From JAAYEA01 sp012689325 (lineage in GTDB: Bacteria; Chloroflexota; Anaerolineae; JAAYEA01), in assembly GCA_036841525.1 (NCBI GenBank), contig DAITVZ010000127.1:1-7794 (forward strand): 7,794 nucleotides of DNA, read 5' to 3'. The stretch's first letter is position 1. The number at the start of each line of letters is the position of its first letter. Shown here one piece after another: positions 6,421-7,794 of the stretch. The translations under genes were made by a program, and so were the position numbers. The notes beneath the pieces are model-generated. The model saw nothing but the letters and a program-made list of their open reading frames with translations. It made no database searches and was not told the origin of the DNA.

Positions 6421-7478
6421 CCATTTCGCGGACTATTGGGCTCTACAAGGGCGTCCACTATCACGGGCCGCTGGGGCGGCCCCGGTTCATGGTGATGCAG
6501 GATCCCAGCATCGAGGACGTGGCGACGGCGCGCCTGGCCGTGGGCGCCGACTGCCTGATCGCGGTGCGGTGGTACCACTGGCCGCAAGACCTCTCCAACC
6601 CCCTCGCCAACGCCCGGCAATGGTTCTACCAGCACCAGGGCCAGATGCAGCAGATGGCCAAGCTGGGGCGGGTGATCTTTGCCGGGTACAACGAGATCGC
6701 CAAGGAGCAGGCCGAAGCCTACGCCGCTTTCGAGCTGGAGCGCTGGCGGCTCATGCACGAGGCGGGCTATGGCGCGGGCCTCTTCAACTTTTCCGTGGGC
6801 ACGCCGGACGAGGCGACCTGGCCCAGGTATCAGCGCGTGCTGGAGGCCATGACCGACTCCGACGTGCTGCTCTTCCACGAGTACGCCACGGACTGGTATG
6901 ACCTGGACAACGACTGGCACGTGCTCCGCTTCGCCCGGCCCGAGTTCCGGCGCTACATCCGGGGCAAGCGGATCGCCGTGGCGGAGATCGGCGCGGACCA
7001 CCTGGACGACCCGGGCTTGCCCATCGAGCGCCGCGGGTATGCGGGCTGGCGACGGTTCCTCGCGCCGGAGCAGTTCATGCTCTGGCTGGCCCGGTTCGGC
7101 GAGCTCTACGACGCCGCGGCCCAGGAGCTGCGGGCGGACGGGGTGACCTTCGAGGGCGCCGCGGCCTACCAGGCCGGGCTCCCGGGCGGCGATTGGTGGG
7201 CGTTCGACGTGACGAGCATCTGGCCCACGGTGGTGTCGCTCTATGCCGATCCGCCGCCGGCCCCCGAGCCGCGCCCGCTGCTGCCGCGAGACGAGACGGC
7301 GACGGACCCCGCCACCCTGGCGGAAAAAGTGCGGTGGTGGATGGAGGAGGCGACGCGGCATCTGGAGGCGCAGACGGTTACGCCGGACAGGTTCGCCATG
7401 CAGATCATCCAAGACCTGATCGCCCTGGATGGCGGCTTGCTCTATCGCCTGGAGAACACGCTAAAGGGGGCAAGATGA
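6417..7478 (+). CDS. TIM-barrel protein, clan GH-A glycoside hydrolase-like
   Basis: This encodes 353 residues overlapping the previous stop by 4 bases (ATGA). The sequence alternates hydrophobic strands and amphipathic helices in the manner of a (beta/alpha)8 barrel: DCLIAVRWY (45-53), RVIFAGYNEI (85-94), GAGLFNFSVG (119-128), DVLLFHEYA (149-157), RIAVAEIGAD (185-194), VTFEGAAAYQ (243-252) and DWWAFDVTSIWP (259-270). Clan GH-A hydrolases carry an Asn-Glu acid/base pair on one strand and a Glu nucleophile on a later one. N92-E93 and E190 are good candidates, and E155 could also face the pocket. Trp260-Trp261 could stack on sugar. There is no signal peptide or membrane segment, so it would reach outside only in the virion or after lysis. 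After a Pro-rich linker (279-289) there is a helical C-terminal segment (297-349). It might degrade a surface glycan or peptidoglycan, or be a cargo enzyme. The fold is well suggested; the substrate is unknown. Confidence 0.72.
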   Translation: MTISRTIGLYKGVHYHGPLGRPRFMVMQDPSIEDVATARLAVGADCLIAVRWYHWPQDLSNPLANARQWFYQHQGQMQQMAKLGRVIFAGYNEIAKEQAEAYAAFELERWRLMHEAGYGAGLFNFSVGTPDEATWPRYQRVLEAMTDSDVLLFHEYATDWYDLDNDWHVLRFARPEFRRYIRGKRIAVAEIGADHLDDPGLPIERRGYAGWRRFLAPEQFMLWLARFGELYDAAAQELRADGVTFEGAAAYQAGLPGGDWWAFDVTSIWPTVVSLYADPPPAPEPRPLLPRDETATDPATLAEKVRWWMEEATRHLEAQTVTPDRFAMQIIQDLIALDGGLLYRLENTLKGAR

Positions 7479-7794
7479 AAATCCTGGTCGGGCTGCGGGG
7501 AAGGGGGGACACGGCGGACGCCTACTATCGCGCCATCGCGCCGTGGTCCCTGGTGCGGTACTGGACCAACCACGACATTCGGATCACGGCGGCATCGTCG
7601 GCGGACGTGGCCTGGGCGGATGTGGTGATCCTCCAGCGCGCGGCGACCGCCGAAGAGGAGGTCTTGCTGCGAGAGGCCAAGGACGCCGGCAAGCCGGTGA
7701 TCTATGACTGCGATGACAACCTGTTCGACATCCCGCCCTCGGCCGGCGAGCTGTACGCCCATTACTGGGAGCCGGGAACGATGGAGCCGCGCGC
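7475..7794 (+). CDS. Glycosyltransferase-like protein, GT-B N-terminal domain (partial)
   Basis: The first 106 residues are present and the gene runs off the right edge. ATG 7475 overlaps the previous stop by 4 bases (ATGA), and AAAGGGGG (7463-7470) precedes it. The start KILVGLRG is a typical Rossmann first strand. It is followed by AYYRAIAPWSLV (16-27), a long strand-helix unit with ADVAWADVVILQRA (43-56), and PVIYDCDDNLFDIPP (74-88). The pattern 'YR...P...L', then 'ADVV.lQR', then 'GkpviYD.DDnLf..P' is a hallmark of the N-terminal half of GT-B glycosyltransferases (GT4-like) found in bacterial and phage genomes. Such enzymes transfer sugars from activated donors to glycans or proteins. The donor-binding C-terminal half, with its E-x7-E-type motif, is outside the window, so activity cannot be judged. 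Its coupling to the hydrolase-like gene suggests a joint carbohydrate role. Confidence 0.75.
   Translation, partial: MKILVGLRGRGDTADAYYRAIAPWSLVRYWTNHDIRITAASSADVAWADVVILQRAATAEEEVLLREAKDAGKPVIYDCDDNLFDIPPSAGELYAHYWEPGTMEPR

Larger units (their letters stand above)
1..7794 (+). mobile_element. Phage or prophage packaging/head gene module (partial)
   Basis: The order small terminase, large terminase, portal, then head-associated genes is the canonical late-gene order of tailed phages, and all genes run in one direction with minimal spacing. The two hallmark proteins (GpA-like terminase and DUF935-like portal) are recognisable from motifs. Neither element boundary lies in the window, and no integrase, lysis, capsid or tail gene is visible, so whether this is an integrated prophage, a remnant or a virion genome cannot be decided here. 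Confidence 0.88.

Noticed and set aside
6180..7412. 410-codon minus-strand frame opposite the TIM-barrel gene
   Set aside because: The + strand protein has a regular strand/helix pattern and a coupled start. The antisense product has no recognisable features.
1..7794. tRNA, CRISPR array, inverted-repeat terminator or insertion sequence
   Set aside because: Looked for by eye in the short gaps and across genes. No cloverleaf, regularly spaced repeat, T-tract hairpin or transposase was seen.

Overview
The window is a piece of a tailed-phage (Caudoviricetes) or prophage DNA-packaging and head module. Every convincing gene is on the + strand. The genes are packed with 4-bp ATGA overlaps or gaps of only a few bases, and nearly every start has a purine-rich ribosome binding site. 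The DNA is GC-rich (roughly two thirds by eye) with strongly G/C-ending codons. The host is therefore a high-GC bacterium. The GpA-type terminase with a DUF935-type (Mu gp29-like) portal, and the style of the last two genes, would fit a Chloroflexota phage or an uncultured relative, but that is an impression, not proof. No integrase, att site, tRNA, CRISPR or host gene is visible, so prophage and free phage cannot be told apart.

Layout. The end of an unidentified gene (3-125) and a 148-residue hypothetical protein (146-592) come first. Next are a probable small terminase subunit (596-1327) and the large terminase subunit (1333-3075), which form the packaging motor. A cluster of small unknown genes follows: an 86-residue protein (3082-3342), two overlapping genes that appear to be tandem paralogues (3345-3650 and 3628-3996), and a possible 33-residue ORF (3857-3958) lying where the coding frame seems to switch. 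The portal protein (4000-5787) comes next, followed immediately by a 210-residue protein (5788-6420). That protein has a C-terminal Cys-x-Cys segment faintly like the end of MuF head-morphogenesis proteins.

The last third departs from a standard head module. Where protease/scaffold and capsid genes would be expected, there is a TIM-barrel protein resembling a clan GH-A glycoside hydrolase (6417-7478), then the N-terminal domain of a GT-B-like glycosyltransferase (7475 to the edge). Both are translationally coupled to the head genes. They may form a small carbohydrate-active unit carried in the late operon, and they are the most interesting part of the window. Other points worth attention are the paralogous pair, the frame switch near 3857, and an unusual Walker A segment in the large terminase.

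There is no gene-free stretch over 300 bases; the longest gap between confident genes is about 20-40 bases.
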